Positions 1-7,467 of a DNA stretch of 13,612 nt are shown here, one piece after another (the first letter of the stretch is position 1; every line of letters begins with the position of its first letter). The notes beneath the pieces are model-generated. The model was not told the origin of the DNA, searched no databases, and worked only from the letters and a program-made list of their open reading frames with translations. Made by a program: the position numbers and the translations under genes. Origin of the DNA: Promethearchaeota archaeon (GTDB lineage: Archaea > Asgardarchaeota > Lokiarchaeia > Sigynarchaeales > SOKP01). Where the stretch lies: positions 1-13,612 of the forward strand of contig JAGXOB010000059.1 of NCBI GenBank assembly GCA_019894735.1. The letters are read 5' to 3'.

Positions 1-352
1 GATTGACAAAACCAAAACCAATTCCAGCTAAGATATTTGCAATAGTAAAAACTATTAAAGAGAAGGATAACGATGCTACGATCATTCCTATTCCAAAAAC
101 AGATAATCCAAAAAGAATCACCGGGAAACGACCCTTAACATCTGAAAGAGCGCCCGAAAATAGTTGCACTATAGCAAAAGGGAACATAAATGATGGAATA
201 GCAATTAAAATCGTGTTTTCAACAACATCAAATTCTAACGCAAGAACACGAAAAAGAACTAAAATAACATTTCCCGTGAGAGGACCTAGCGCAAAAAGTA
301 CAAAGATAATTACTTCAACAAACCTTGAAGACAATTTCGGTTCTGTGCTCAT
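1..352 (-). CDS. MFS transporter, N-terminal part (cut by window edge)
   Basis: Reading the minus strand from an ATG at 352 gives an open frame of 117 codons to the window edge. The protein starts MSTEPKLSSRFVEVIIFVLF and has about three membrane helices. Between helices 2 and 3 lies a clear MFS motif A, GALSDVKGRFPV (G-x-L-S-D-x-x-G-R-x-P-V), followed by a glycine-rich helix ending GIGFGFVN. This marks a major facilitator superfamily protein, most like drug or metabolite exporters of the 12-14 helix type. The C-terminal half, which sets the substrate, lies outside the window. A TATA-like element sits just upstream at 371-380, so the mRNA may have almost no leader. The opposite frame at 3-377 is open only because of this gene. 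Family confidence is good; the substrate is unknown. Confidence 0.8.
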   Translation of the reverse strand, partial: MSTEPKLSSRFVEVIIFVLFALGPLTGNVILVLFRVLALEFDVVENTILIAIPSFMFPFAIVQLFSGALSDVKGRFPVILFGLSVFGIGMIVASLSFSLIVFTIANILAGIGFGFVN

Positions 353-370
353 TATGATTCGTCTATTCAA

Positions 371-380
371 TATATAAAAA
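371..380 (-). promoter_or_regulatory. TATA box-like element for the MFS gene
   Basis: On the minus strand this reads TTTTTATATA, close to the archaeal TATA consensus. It is centred about 23-25 bases upstream of the ATG at 352, which would place the transcript start at or very near the start codon (leaderless or nearly so). In AT-rich DNA such matches also arise by chance. Confidence 0.35.
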
Positions 381-424
381 GTATACTATAAAAAATAAAG
401 CTCTAATATTAAACTCTCTGTTAC

Positions 425-448
425 AAAAAAATAAAAAAAATAAAAAAA
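425..448 (-). terminator. Poly-T transcript end after the membrane protein pair
   Basis: On the minus strand, directly after the stop codon at 456-458, there are three T runs separated by single A residues. Archaeal RNA polymerase commonly ends transcription at such U-rich tracts without a hairpin. The site would close the two-gene unit that starts at 1610. Confidence 0.45.
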
Positions 449-455
449 TTTAGAA

Positions 456-929
456 TTAAGATACTTGAACCGATATCTGCGAGAAGAACGCTGTAACAAT
501 TATGACAAATAAAATTAGCCCTGCGAGTATTAGGTAGATACGCCTAGATTTTTCGTCAAATTTATCGTTTAAAGCAAAACTCAAAAACGCTATAGCGATA
601 AAAAACATACCTATATTAACGCCAATCCGAGCAATATTTCCAAAAATAACTACTTGGTATTCCATCCAATAATATATAAGATTAGCCCTCTCTAGCTTTA
701 CAACGTAATCGTTATATCCATATAATCCCTGCATATAATTCATTTCGTTTTGTTGTGTTTCAAGGAGTAACCATGTATAGGCGTTATCTGCAATTGATTT
801 ACTTATCATGAGTACGGTGCCAAAGATTATGGCCACTAAAAGACCGTATATTAAGAATTTAGTAGCTCTTTGCTTGTCCATCATAGGTAGCATATCATAC
901 AAACTTACTTTTCTCTCATCTGTCCCCAT
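456..929 (-). CDS. Unknown three-helix membrane protein
   Basis: The protein has 157 residues and I do not recognise its family. A charged N-terminus is followed by a helix at about 24-46, then an outside loop of about 50 residues rich in Tyr, Gln and Asn (QQNEMNYMQGLYGYNDY). Two more helices follow at about 96-118 and 131-152, with a charged turn (DEKSRR) between them that should face the cytoplasm. The start ATG at 929 is fixed by a strong archaeal Shine-Dalgarno site, AAGGTGAT, at 935-942, which overlaps the stop codon of the gene before it. The two genes are therefore probably translated together and their products may form a complex. No catalytic motif is visible. Confidence 0.75.
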   Translation of the reverse strand: MGTDERKVSLYDMLPMMDKQRATKFLIYGLLVAIIFGTVLMISKSIADNAYTWLLLETQQNEMNYMQGLYGYNDYVVKLERANLIYYWMEYQVVIFGNIARIGVNIGMFFIAIAFLSFALNDKFDEKSRRIYLILAGLILFVIIVTAFFSQISVQVS

Positions 930-934
930 TTTTT

Positions 935-942
935 ATCACCTT
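935..942 (-). promoter_or_regulatory. Shine-Dalgarno site overlapping the upstream stop codon
   Basis: On the minus strand the sequence AAGGTGAT, complementary to the conserved 3' end of archaeal 16S rRNA, sits five bases before the ATG at 929. It contains the TGA stop (936-938) of the preceding gene. This arrangement fits translational coupling and is one of the better signs that the genome is archaeal. Confidence 0.7.
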
Positions 943-1610
943 AAGTAATTAGCTTTTAAAACTGATATTAATGCCGCCATTACGTAAATGATTATAATGA
1001 AAGCACCTATAAATATGAGAAAATTATTTAAAGTTTGTCCTGGACCGTCTACTTTAATCGTGATATCGAAAGGAACATTTGTATTAGAAGAAGGACCTGA
1101 ATTAGAGCCATAAACGATAACATAATAATCGCCTGGCCAAGATATCAATGAATCACCTACTCTATCACCCATGAATTCTATATAGAAATAAATTCCACTG
1201 CTAGGCAAACTTAACGCACTAGTCCCCACTGTACTGCCTGCTGGAGAAGAACCCCAACCAAACTCAGAATATACAAACTCCAGACCTGAGATCCCCCCTG
1301 GAGTGCTATTCAAACTATAAGCTCGGTCATACACACTTTTAGCTATAATCTTAATGGTGACCGATGAATTTGGATAAAATTCAGAAATTTCTATTATTAG
1401 TTTTTGATCTTTACTTAATGTTACGGGATGAGCAAATGCCTTAGTCATACCTGAGCTGCTATCTTCTTGAATAATTTCAGGGTTTTGTTCATAAATATTT
1501 AATTTATCAAGGAAAATCCCAAACAAAGGACCAAGTATTAGACACGCTACAGCTAACCCAATAATGATGTAAGCCGTTTTCTTTTTTAAAAGTCGACTCA
1601 TTTTTAACAT
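936..1610 (-). CDS. Unknown membrane-anchored protein with a large outside domain
   Basis: The protein has 224 residues. There is a positive N-terminus (KMSRLLKKK) and a signal-anchor helix at about 11-33. An outside domain spans about 35-190 and a second helix lies at about 195-217, ending in a basic tail. The outside part is rich in Ser, Gly, Thr and alternating hydrophobic residues (for example PVTLSKDQKLIIEISEF and GDYYVIVYGSNSG), as in a beta-sandwich. Both ends should lie in the cytoplasm with the domain displayed outside. The ATG at 1610 has an AAAGGTG ribosome site at 1616-1622. It is the first gene of a two-gene unit with the three-helix protein. No enzyme motif is seen; a surface-sensing or envelope role is only a guess. 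Confidence 0.75.
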   Translation of the reverse strand: MLKMSRLLKKKTAYIIIGLAVACLILGPLFGIFLDKLNIYEQNPEIIQEDSSSGMTKAFAHPVTLSKDQKLIIEISEFYPNSSVTIKIIAKSVYDRAYSLNSTPGGISGLEFVYSEFGWGSSPAGSTVGTSALSLPSSGIYFYIEFMGDRVGDSLISWPGDYYVIVYGSNSGPSSNTNVPFDITIKVDGPGQTLNNFLIFIGAFIIIIYVMAALISVLKANYLR

Positions 1611-1615
1611 GTAGA

Positions 1616-1622
1616 CACCTTT
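1616..1622 (-). promoter_or_regulatory. Shine-Dalgarno site of the first membrane-pair gene
   Basis: AAAGGTG on the minus strand, five bases before the ATG at 1610. It supports that ATG over the second ATG three codons later. Confidence 0.6.
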
Positions 1623-1670
1623 AAAGACATCTTTTTTTATTTTTGATTGTGGTTAAATAAAATTAGGACA

Positions 1671-1680
1671 TTTATAAATA
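1671..1680 (-). promoter_or_regulatory. TATA-like element upstream of the membrane pair
   Basis: TTTATAAATA, almost symmetric, lies 61-70 bases before the ATG at 1610. With the usual archaeal spacing the transcript would start near 1645 and carry a short leader that includes the ribosome site. It could in principle also serve the plus-strand peptidase gene, although that start is 160 bases away. Confidence 0.35.
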
Positions 1681-1685
1681 AAAAT

Positions 1686-1724
1686 ATGAGCTTAATTTTT
1701 ATTAACAGATGAACTAAAGCTCAT
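1686..1724. repeat. Inverted repeat in the divergent intergenic region
   Basis: ATGAGCTT (1686-1693) is repeated exactly in reverse as AAGCTCAT (1717-1724), with 23 bases between the arms. It lies between the divergent membrane-pair and peptidase genes, next to the TATA-like element at 1671-1680. It might be a two-site operator or a weak hairpin. An 8-base match at this distance can arise by chance. Confidence 0.25.
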
Positions 1725-1841
1725 TTTTGATAAAATACTATTTGAATTTTTAGAAAAACTCGAAAAAATGTGATACAAATAAAATTCATGTTTAATTCCT
1801 AATCGTAATTAATTTTACAAAAAGTAAGTTGAGAATCGGTT

Positions 1842-3101
1842 ATGAAAACTGATGAATCGTATTCTGATTATATGTATAACTTCATAGATACAATCTGTAA
1901 AAAGTTTGGACCAAGATACTCATGCAGTAAGGCTGAGAAGAACGCTAATATTTGGATTAAGGAAGAACTCGATAATTTTTGTGATGAAACATTCATAGAT
2001 GAGTTTGAAACTCGACCCGCACTGTATCCTCAAGGGTTTATCAAGGTGGCGGGAATCTTGGGAGGTATTTCTCCGATATTTATGCTTTTAATGTTTCCAT
2101 TTCCGATAATATCTTTAATTCTTGTAATCCTCGGCATTACTGTGCTCTATAGCGAATTATTTCTCATGAAGGAATGGATTGGGTTTCTTTTTAAGACTAA
2201 AACATCTACTAACGTATTTGGGATAATAAAACCAACAGAGGAAGTAAAATTCCGTATCATATTTGAAGGACACACCGATAGTGCAAAAGAAATGAATATT
2301 GCCAGTTTTAAACCCCGAGCCCGCCAGATAATAGGGATAACCGGACTTTACTTTTTATTTCACACAATTATCTTTTCGCTGTGGAAATTCATTGCTCAAT
2401 TAGTTTCGGGAACTTCCATTGTAATTGTGAATTGGGGTGTTGTTTCTATAACGATCATAGATTTGATTTTTTTTATTCCGCTTGTTATAATTTATCCCTG
2501 TTTCATCTTATTGTTAAAAGGTTTCTTGGGAAAAATGGTTGTTCTAGGTGCAAACGATAATCTATCCGCCTCTGCCGTTGCTGTCGCAATAGGGAAACAC
2601 CTTAGCGAAAATAAACCGAAGAATGTGGAAGTCTGGATTGGCTCGCAAGGAAGTGAAGAAGTTGGCGATAAAGGAGCTAAAGCTTTCGTTGAGAAGTATG
2701 GGAAAATGGGAAAGCTTGATAATTCTTATTCTCTGGTGCTAGAATGTTGTGGTGCGGCAGAAGATATGTGTATAATTGAAAAGGATATGCACCAAGCAGT
2801 CTATAATACGGAAATCAATAACTTGTTATTACAAGCTCATTCAGAGGTAAAAATTAAAAATCCTGACTTATTAAACATCCGAACTGGAAGCCTTAAAATC
2901 GGAGCGTGCGATGCGTGCCGATACATTCACGAAGGATTCAAAGCAGCAGCTTTAATGGGAATGGAACACATAAAAAATAGAGCAGTTAACTGGCATTCTG
3001 TTAAAGATGCTCCAGAAAACATAGATAAAAAGGTTTTAAGCGATTTTCTCGATGTTTCACTTAAATTTGTTGAGATTGTTGATAAAAAATTTTCTAACTA
3101 A
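1842..3101 (+). CDS. M28-family zinc metallopeptidase with internal membrane helices
   Basis: The 419-residue protein has the full M28 (aminopeptidase Y/Q-type) metal set in order: H144 in FEGHTDS, D239 in GANDNLSA, the Glu pair E272-E273 in GSEEVG, E301 in LECCG, and H385 in NWHSVKDAPENID. It is expected to bind two zinc ions and remove N-terminal residues from peptides. Unusually, hydrophobic helices lie at about 67-85 and 88-108, and again at about 165-190 and 198-226. The second pair falls between the first zinc ligand H144 and the bridging D239. The enzyme must be anchored in the membrane with the active site close to its surface. There is no signal peptide. The substrate is unknown. It is a single gene, convergent with the symporter downstream. 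Confidence 0.85.
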   Translation: MKTDESYSDYMYNFIDTICKKFGPRYSCSKAEKNANIWIKEELDNFCDETFIDEFETRPALYPQGFIKVAGILGGISPIFMLLMFPFPIISLILVILGITVLYSELFLMKEWIGFLFKTKTSTNVFGIIKPTEEVKFRIIFEGHTDSAKEMNIASFKPRARQIIGITGLYFLFHTIIFSLWKFIAQLVSGTSIVIVNWGVVSITIIDLIFFIPLVIIYPCFILLLKGFLGKMVVLGANDNLSASAVAVAIGKHLSENKPKNVEVWIGSQGSEEVGDKGAKAFVEKYGKMGKLDNSYSLVLECCGAAEDMCIIEKDMHQAVYNTEINNLLLQAHSEVKIKNPDLLNIRTGSLKIGACDACRYIHEGFKAAALMGMEHIKNRAVNWHSVKDAPENIDKKVLSDFLDVSLKFVEIVDKKFSN

Positions 3102-3158
3102 ACTAAGGTTTTTAAAAATAAAAGAATAAAAATAAAAGTAATAGATGGGTAAAAACTA

Positions 3159-4571
3159 TTATATCCCCATTTCTTTAATTTTTTCCTGATTTTCTTGCAC
3201 TTTTTCTGGTGTTAACTTGTACCACTTCCAAAAGACAAGAGCACCTATGATAACAAAGATCGCGGGAATGAGAGCTTGATGTAAATGTATTCCCCAAATT
3301 GCCGATTCTGGTTGATTTACACCTAAGGCTTCGTTGAAACCAGTGAGTTCATGAATTATTGCAAATGTTAGAGCTTGAATTATAATTCCTACTCTACCGA
3401 AAAATTGTTGAAATCCCGTATAAACTCCCTCTTCGCGCTTTTTCGTTGCTACTACCGCGTTATCAATTACATCTGCAGATACTGGGAATATCATTATCCA
3501 GAAGCCTCCCATAGCTAATCCCCATAATAACATCTCGAAGACTATTAACCAATAGTCTCTATAAAATGTTATTGGTATTGTAAAAGCAGCCAGAAGTAAT
3601 CCAGAAATCAGCATCACTTTTTTATTGTTTTTGACTTTCTTTGAGTAATACATCCAAAAAGGGGTGGAAACTAACACTCCAATAAGAAAGGCAGCAAAAA
3701 TCAATGTAGTGGCTGAATCGGGCATTTTCAGGGAATATTTTACCGTATAGAGGACGGAAGCTTGCATCGTTTCTACTAGAGATTGATAAAGCAGATAAAA
3801 TACCATGAATGCTATGAAAGGCGTCTGCTTCAGTGCTGTAAACAGGCTTTTGAAAAAAGGAGTTTTTTCTCGTTCTCCCGTTTGAGAAGCCAAATAAAGA
3901 TCAATTGTAACTTGATCTTCTCGTGACCCTGGTATAGCTAACGCAAAACCAACAAATGTAATAATAGCTACTATCAAACCTTGAAAGGCAAAAGAAGGAT
4001 AGTTTGTAACTGCTCCATCTGTGGTTTGAAACAATAAAGGTGGCAAAATAGAGCCTAAAGCAACACCTACAACGCCTATCATAATATAGACACCGCTAGC
4101 AGTTCTACGTTCCTGAACAGATCGATATTTATCAACGAATAACGACTGAAAGTTAACAAATAAAATTGAATGAAATGTATCAAACAAACACGTAGTAAAA
4201 AGAAGCCAAGCGAACAGTATCCATGCACCTCCTACGGCATCATAAGTTGGTGGTGTAAATATAAGCATATAGGTAAAACCCCAAGGCAGTCCACCAAGTA
4301 AAATCCAGGGGAATCTTCGCCCCCATTTTTTAGTAAACTTGAATGGTTTATTTGTTAAATATCCAACAATTGGGTCGTTAAACATATTATAAATCGCAAA
4401 AATAAAATATGCTAAAAATATCAACCAAACATTTAGACCTAGTTCAGACTCATAAAAAAAGAAACCAAAAGTCGTAAAGGCAATTCTAAGAAACTCTCGT
4501 GAAAACGAGTTGAAGCCATAAGAAACCATACCGATCTTGCTATGTTTAATATCTAATTTGTCTTGTACCAT
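3159..4571 (-). CDS. GPH-family (MelB-like) sugar:cation symporter
   Basis: This is a polytopic protein with about 12 helices and 470 residues from the ATG at 4571. It carries hallmarks of the glycoside-pentoside-hexuronide:cation symporter family. Near the end of helix 2 is YNMFNDPIVGYL, then a cytoplasmic loop with KKWGRRFPWILLG, equivalent to the MelB NDPIMG and WGKFKPWIL segments. In the second half, SADVIDNAVVATKKREEG followed by YTGFQQFFGR matches the second-half loop. Of the two MelB cation-site acids, the second (D66 here) is kept while the first position is N62, which may change ion coupling. A TTG at 4583 would add four residues, but neither start has a strong ribosome site and the ATG fits family length. 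It diverges from the sulfatase and may import sulfated or sulfonated sugars, including SQ; this is inferred from context only. Confidence 0.85.
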   Translation of the reverse strand: MVQDKLDIKHSKIGMVSYGFNSFSREFLRIAFTTFGFFFYESELGLNVWLIFLAYFIFAIYNMFNDPIVGYLTNKPFKFTKKWGRRFPWILLGGLPWGFTYMLIFTPPTYDAVGGAWILFAWLLFTTCLFDTFHSILFVNFQSLFVDKYRSVQERRTASGVYIMIGVVGVALGSILPPLLFQTTDGAVTNYPSFAFQGLIVAIITFVGFALAIPGSREDQVTIDLYLASQTGEREKTPFFKSLFTALKQTPFIAFMVFYLLYQSLVETMQASVLYTVKYSLKMPDSATTLIFAAFLIGVLVSTPFWMYYSKKVKNNKKVMLISGLLLAAFTIPITFYRDYWLIVFEMLLWGLAMGGFWIMIFPVSADVIDNAVVATKKREEGVYTGFQQFFGRVGIIIQALTFAIIHELTGFNEALGVNQPESAIWGIHLHQALIPAIFVIIGALVFWKWYKLTPEKVQENQEKIKEMGI

Positions 4572-4583
4572 ATTTCTTACCAA

Positions 4584-4711
4584 ATTTTTTAATAAATTAA
4601 TTATGTATTTTTAAATATTAGATAACCATCTTTTTATAGTTTTTAGTTTTTAGTTTCATATTAGAAAGATAAATTAATTTTTATCCACCAACTTTAGTAA
4701 AATGAGATAAG
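4584..4711. promoter_or_regulatory. Divergent promoter region, symporter and sulfatase
   Basis: This AT-rich gap of 128 bases lies between two divergent starts. TTTTTATAG at 4631-4639 is a TATA-like match on the plus strand. It is followed by two direct TTTTTAG copies at 4640-4646 and 4647-4653, so a 7-9 base unit is repeated three times. On the minus strand TTTAAAAATAC near 4605-4615 is a possible TATA for the symporter. A shared regulator could act here, but no clear palindromic operator is visible. Confidence 0.3.
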
Positions 4712-6010
4712 TTGAAGAAACCTAATATTATACTATTTATAACCCACGATCAAGGGCAATTTTTAGGTTGTTACGATACACCTCAAACGCCAAATTCTTT
4801 ACATACACCTAATCTGGATAAACTTGCTAAAAATGGAATAAGATTCACGAATTATTTTTGTACAGCTCCTCAATGTAGTCCGAGTCGAGGAAGTATTCAA
4901 ACATCATTATACCCTCACCAAAATGGGTTAATGGGGCTTGTGAATTTGGGATGGACGTTACCTCCTCATAACAAAACGATGCCTATGTATCTTAAAGAAA
5001 GTGGATACTCGACCCATCTTCTTGGTTTACAGCACGAGAGCATTGATGTCAACACATTAGGATACGAGACTGTTAGCAAAAGGATGAAGGATTATAAATA
5101 CGACACTAAAATAATGCTAAGTGAATATGAAAAATTCTTTGAAAAACATAAAGTCGATGAAAAACCATTTTTTGCTAATTTAGGTGTTATAGAGATACAC
5201 CGTCCTTTTGATATATGGAGTGACCCTGTTGATCCAAAAAAGGTTATAGTCCCTCCTTTTCTACCAGAATCTGATAAAGTTCGAAAAGACCTAAGCCTAT
5301 TCTATGGAATTATCAACCCCGTAGACGAAACCATAGGAAAAATTGTTGAGATTTTGGAAGAGACAGGTTTAAGAGAGAATACCCTTTTTATTTTTACTAC
5401 TGATCATGGCAGCCCTTTCCCGAGAGCTAAATGCACGCTTTATGATCCAGGTATAAAGACGCTTCTTATAATAAACTGTCCTAATAATGTTTTCTTTAGC
5501 GGTGGAAAGGTCTTTGAGCAAATGATAAGCAATATTGATCTTTTACCGACTTTATTAGATTTTATTGGAGCAAAAATTCCAGAAAACATTGAGGGGAAAA
5601 GCTTTCTACCCATTCTAAAGGATACTACACTCCCTTTTAGGAGCGAAATCTTTACAGAAAAAAACTTTCACAATATATATGATCCTATGAGGAGCGTCAG
5701 AACTAAAGAGTTCAAATATATTCGCAATTTTGAACCAAGCCAATATCTATATGAAATGCCGATAGATATTGAGAGGAGTCTCTCTGGTCAAGATCTAAAG
5801 GATAAAATAAAAATGAAAAGAACTGAAGAAGAATTTTATGATTTAAAGGAAGATCCCATCGAACTTAATAACCTCGCCTATAATCTTGCTTATAATGATG
5901 TTTTACTCAAATTAAGACAAACTCTGCGTAATTGGATGGAGAAAACTGACGATCCTTTGTTAAAAGGGAAAATTAAGGATGAAAGGCAAAAACCTCCAAG
6001 GAAGTATTAA
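4712..6010 (+). CDS. Type I (formylglycine) sulfatase, probably cytoplasmic
   Basis: The 432-residue protein belongs to the alkaline-phosphatase-like sulfatase family. C55 lies in CSPSRGSIQTS, the C-x-P-x-R core that maturation enzymes turn into formylglycine; the usual final TG is TS here. Metal and catalytic sites follow: D13 in ITHDQG, H163 in EIHRPF, D231-H232 in TTDHG, and K240 in AKCTLYDPG. The THDxG form of the N-terminal motif is typical of the branch near heparan N-sulfatase. It cleaves a sulfate ester or sulfamate, probably on a sugar; the exact substrate cannot be read. The start is TTG at 4712, because an in-frame stop lies at 4703-4705 and sulfatases typically begin KKPNIILF. No signal peptide exists, so its substrate must enter the cell, perhaps through the divergent symporter. 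Confidence 0.88.
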   Translation: MKKPNIILFITHDQGQFLGCYDTPQTPNSLHTPNLDKLAKNGIRFTNYFCTAPQCSPSRGSIQTSLYPHQNGLMGLVNLGWTLPPHNKTMPMYLKESGYSTHLLGLQHESIDVNTLGYETVSKRMKDYKYDTKIMLSEYEKFFEKHKVDEKPFFANLGVIEIHRPFDIWSDPVDPKKVIVPPFLPESDKVRKDLSLFYGIINPVDETIGKIVEILEETGLRENTLFIFTTDHGSPFPRAKCTLYDPGIKTLLIINCPNNVFFSGGKVFEQMISNIDLLPTLLDFIGAKIPENIEGKSFLPILKDTTLPFRSEIFTEKNFHNIYDPMRSVRTKEFKYIRNFEPSQYLYEMPIDIERSLSGQDLKDKIKMKRTEEEFYDLKEDPIELNNLAYNLAYNDVLLKLRQTLRNWMEKTDDPLLKGKIKDERQKPPRKY

Positions 6011-6050
6011 TATAACTGGAACTAGTAAAACTGCCAATTTTAATTACTAA

Positions 6051-7358
6051 ATGATTATTTCTTTAATTAAAGTGATAATAAAAGACCTTCAAACAATTTT
6101 TTCCGATGTTTCTCTAAACAGAATTGATTCTTCAGAAGAAATTGAACAGTCACATTTTTATACGGAATTCCTCAGATCTTTTCCCAATCTTGGTGAAGTT
6201 TTTAATTTGGGATTAAGTAGAGATAATCAAGAATTTGAGAGAACCATCAAACATATTTTCAGATCCATCAAAATTTATCTAAAAATTTTGGGAAATACTT
6301 TTTCTTACAAAGGATTTTCAAATCAGACAACATCGAAATTAGCTAAGAAAATAGAAGATATACAGAAATATAGCAGCTTAATTATTCCTTTAATTTTGAT
6401 ATACCACGATATCGGAAAGTTTGTACGCAAGAGAGATCACCCTCAACAGAGTTTTATCTTAATATCCGAAAGAAAACTTCTTTCACCATTCAATTTATTA
6501 GAAAACGATAGCACATTAATCCAGAAAGTCATACAATATCATATACTTTTTGCAACTATTTATACAGGAGAATCTACGTATTATGGAACTTACTCTCTAA
6601 TAAAAGATTCGGCGTTAGTCCAAATAATCTCCGATCCTCAATATTTAGACTTATTCGTTGATTTACTTGAAATTTTTACTTATATCGATATTTTGGGTTA
6701 TTCTTATTCACAGATGTTTGATCATTATGTTATCTATTATGAAAGAATTAGTCACAAACTCAAAGACATATTCAGATTGTTACCTAATAAGGAAATAGCA
6801 ATTCAAAAGGCACTTCAATATTCTAAAGATTCTATTGACTGGAGGATTGCTGGCGGTTTAAGAATTTTTCAATTCGTAGGAACAAAACCGTACCTTACAG
6901 AAGAATTTTATTACAATATAATTAAAGCTAGTTTAGAATCAATTCCATATAAAAAATTGAACTTTACAAGAAATGAATGGGAATTATTGAAAAAAAATGT
7001 ATTAGGACAATCGTGCAAAATTCAAATTAAGTACGGTCTCGCCTTTCTAATGGTATTGGCATTTGGGTCATTTAGTCGGGCTTCATTTAATGAAGACGTA
7101 AAAATATCGCACAAATTAGTATTATTCTGGATGTTATTATGTAGAGAGACTATTAATCGCGCCACTAACGACGAATACGGACTATGGAATGTCTACATAC
7201 TTGGAATCCATAATTGGTGGGCATTATCAACGGGCGATTTTGCGAAGATTGATGAGAACCTAATATCTTCTATAATTCAAGGAGCAGAATCCTTCTTTGA
7301 CGAAGAATTAAGGGAATATACCTTAAATTTAGATTTGAGTGTAATTAATTCTCATTAA
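6051..7358 (+). CDS. HD-domain metal-dependent phosphohydrolase-like protein
   Basis: The 435-residue soluble protein has a recognisable HD site in the N-terminal half: H68 (TIKHIF), the H119-D120 pair in IYHDIGKF, H130 in RDHPQQS, H164 (IQYH) and D213 (TYIDILG). This order of His/Asp ligands is that of HD superfamily enzymes, which usually cleave nucleotide or cyclic-nucleotide phosphoesters at a bi- or trinuclear metal centre. The C-terminal 200 residues are helical and rich in Trp, Tyr and Leu, and match nothing I know. The ATG at 6051 directly follows an in-frame TAA, and no ribosome site is visible. It starts 40 bases after the sulfatase stop on the same strand, so the two may be co-transcribed, though no functional link is evident. 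Confidence 0.6.
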   Translation: MIISLIKVIIKDLQTIFSDVSLNRIDSSEEIEQSHFYTEFLRSFPNLGEVFNLGLSRDNQEFERTIKHIFRSIKIYLKILGNTFSYKGFSNQTTSKLAKKIEDIQKYSSLIIPLILIYHDIGKFVRKRDHPQQSFILISERKLLSPFNLLENDSTLIQKVIQYHILFATIYTGESTYYGTYSLIKDSALVQIISDPQYLDLFVDLLEIFTYIDILGYSYSQMFDHYVIYYERISHKLKDIFRLLPNKEIAIQKALQYSKDSIDWRIAGGLRIFQFVGTKPYLTEEFYYNIIKASLESIPYKKLNFTRNEWELLKKNVLGQSCKIQIKYGLAFLMVLAFGSFSRASFNEDVKISHKLVLFWMLLCRETINRATNDEYGLWNVYILGIHNWWALSTGDFAKIDENLISSIIQGAESFFDEELREYTLNLDLSVINSH

Positions 7359-7436
7359 TTTCAATCAAAAATGTTATCCTTTTCTGTTTCATGGTTATGT
7401 ATCTAAAATCCATAAAAAATAATAGGAAATAACTTC

Positions 7437-7447
7437 AAAAAAAAAAA
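7437..7447 (-). terminator. Poly-T tract after the four-helix membrane gene
   Basis: Eleven consecutive A residues on the plus strand read as T11 on the minus strand, 20 bases past the stop at 7468. This fits a U-tract transcript end for the minus-strand gene. The gap 7359-7467 separates two convergent genes and holds nothing else that I can see. Confidence 0.4.
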
Positions 7448-7467
7448 GAGAGTAAGATTATTTTTAT

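Noticed and set aside
3..377. Plus-strand open frame of 124 codons
   Set aside because: It lies opposite a clear MFS transporter reading on the minus strand with motif A; its own protein is Lys/Ile/Thr/Pro-rich without domains, as expected of an antisense shadow.
4572..4583. TTG at 4583 as the symporter start
   Set aside because: It adds only four residues (MVRN) and has no ribosome site; the ATG at 4571 gives the usual family N-terminus. It cannot be fully excluded.
4631..4653. Three TTTTTA(TA)G units as a possible CRISPR-like or iteron array
   Set aside because: The units are only 7-9 bases, contiguous, T-rich and without spacers; simple slippage in an AT-rich promoter region is enough to explain them.
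7359..7467. Possible small RNA or small gene in the convergent gap
   Set aside because: No stable hairpin, promoter or open frame with a ribosome site was seen; only the poly-T transcript end stands out.
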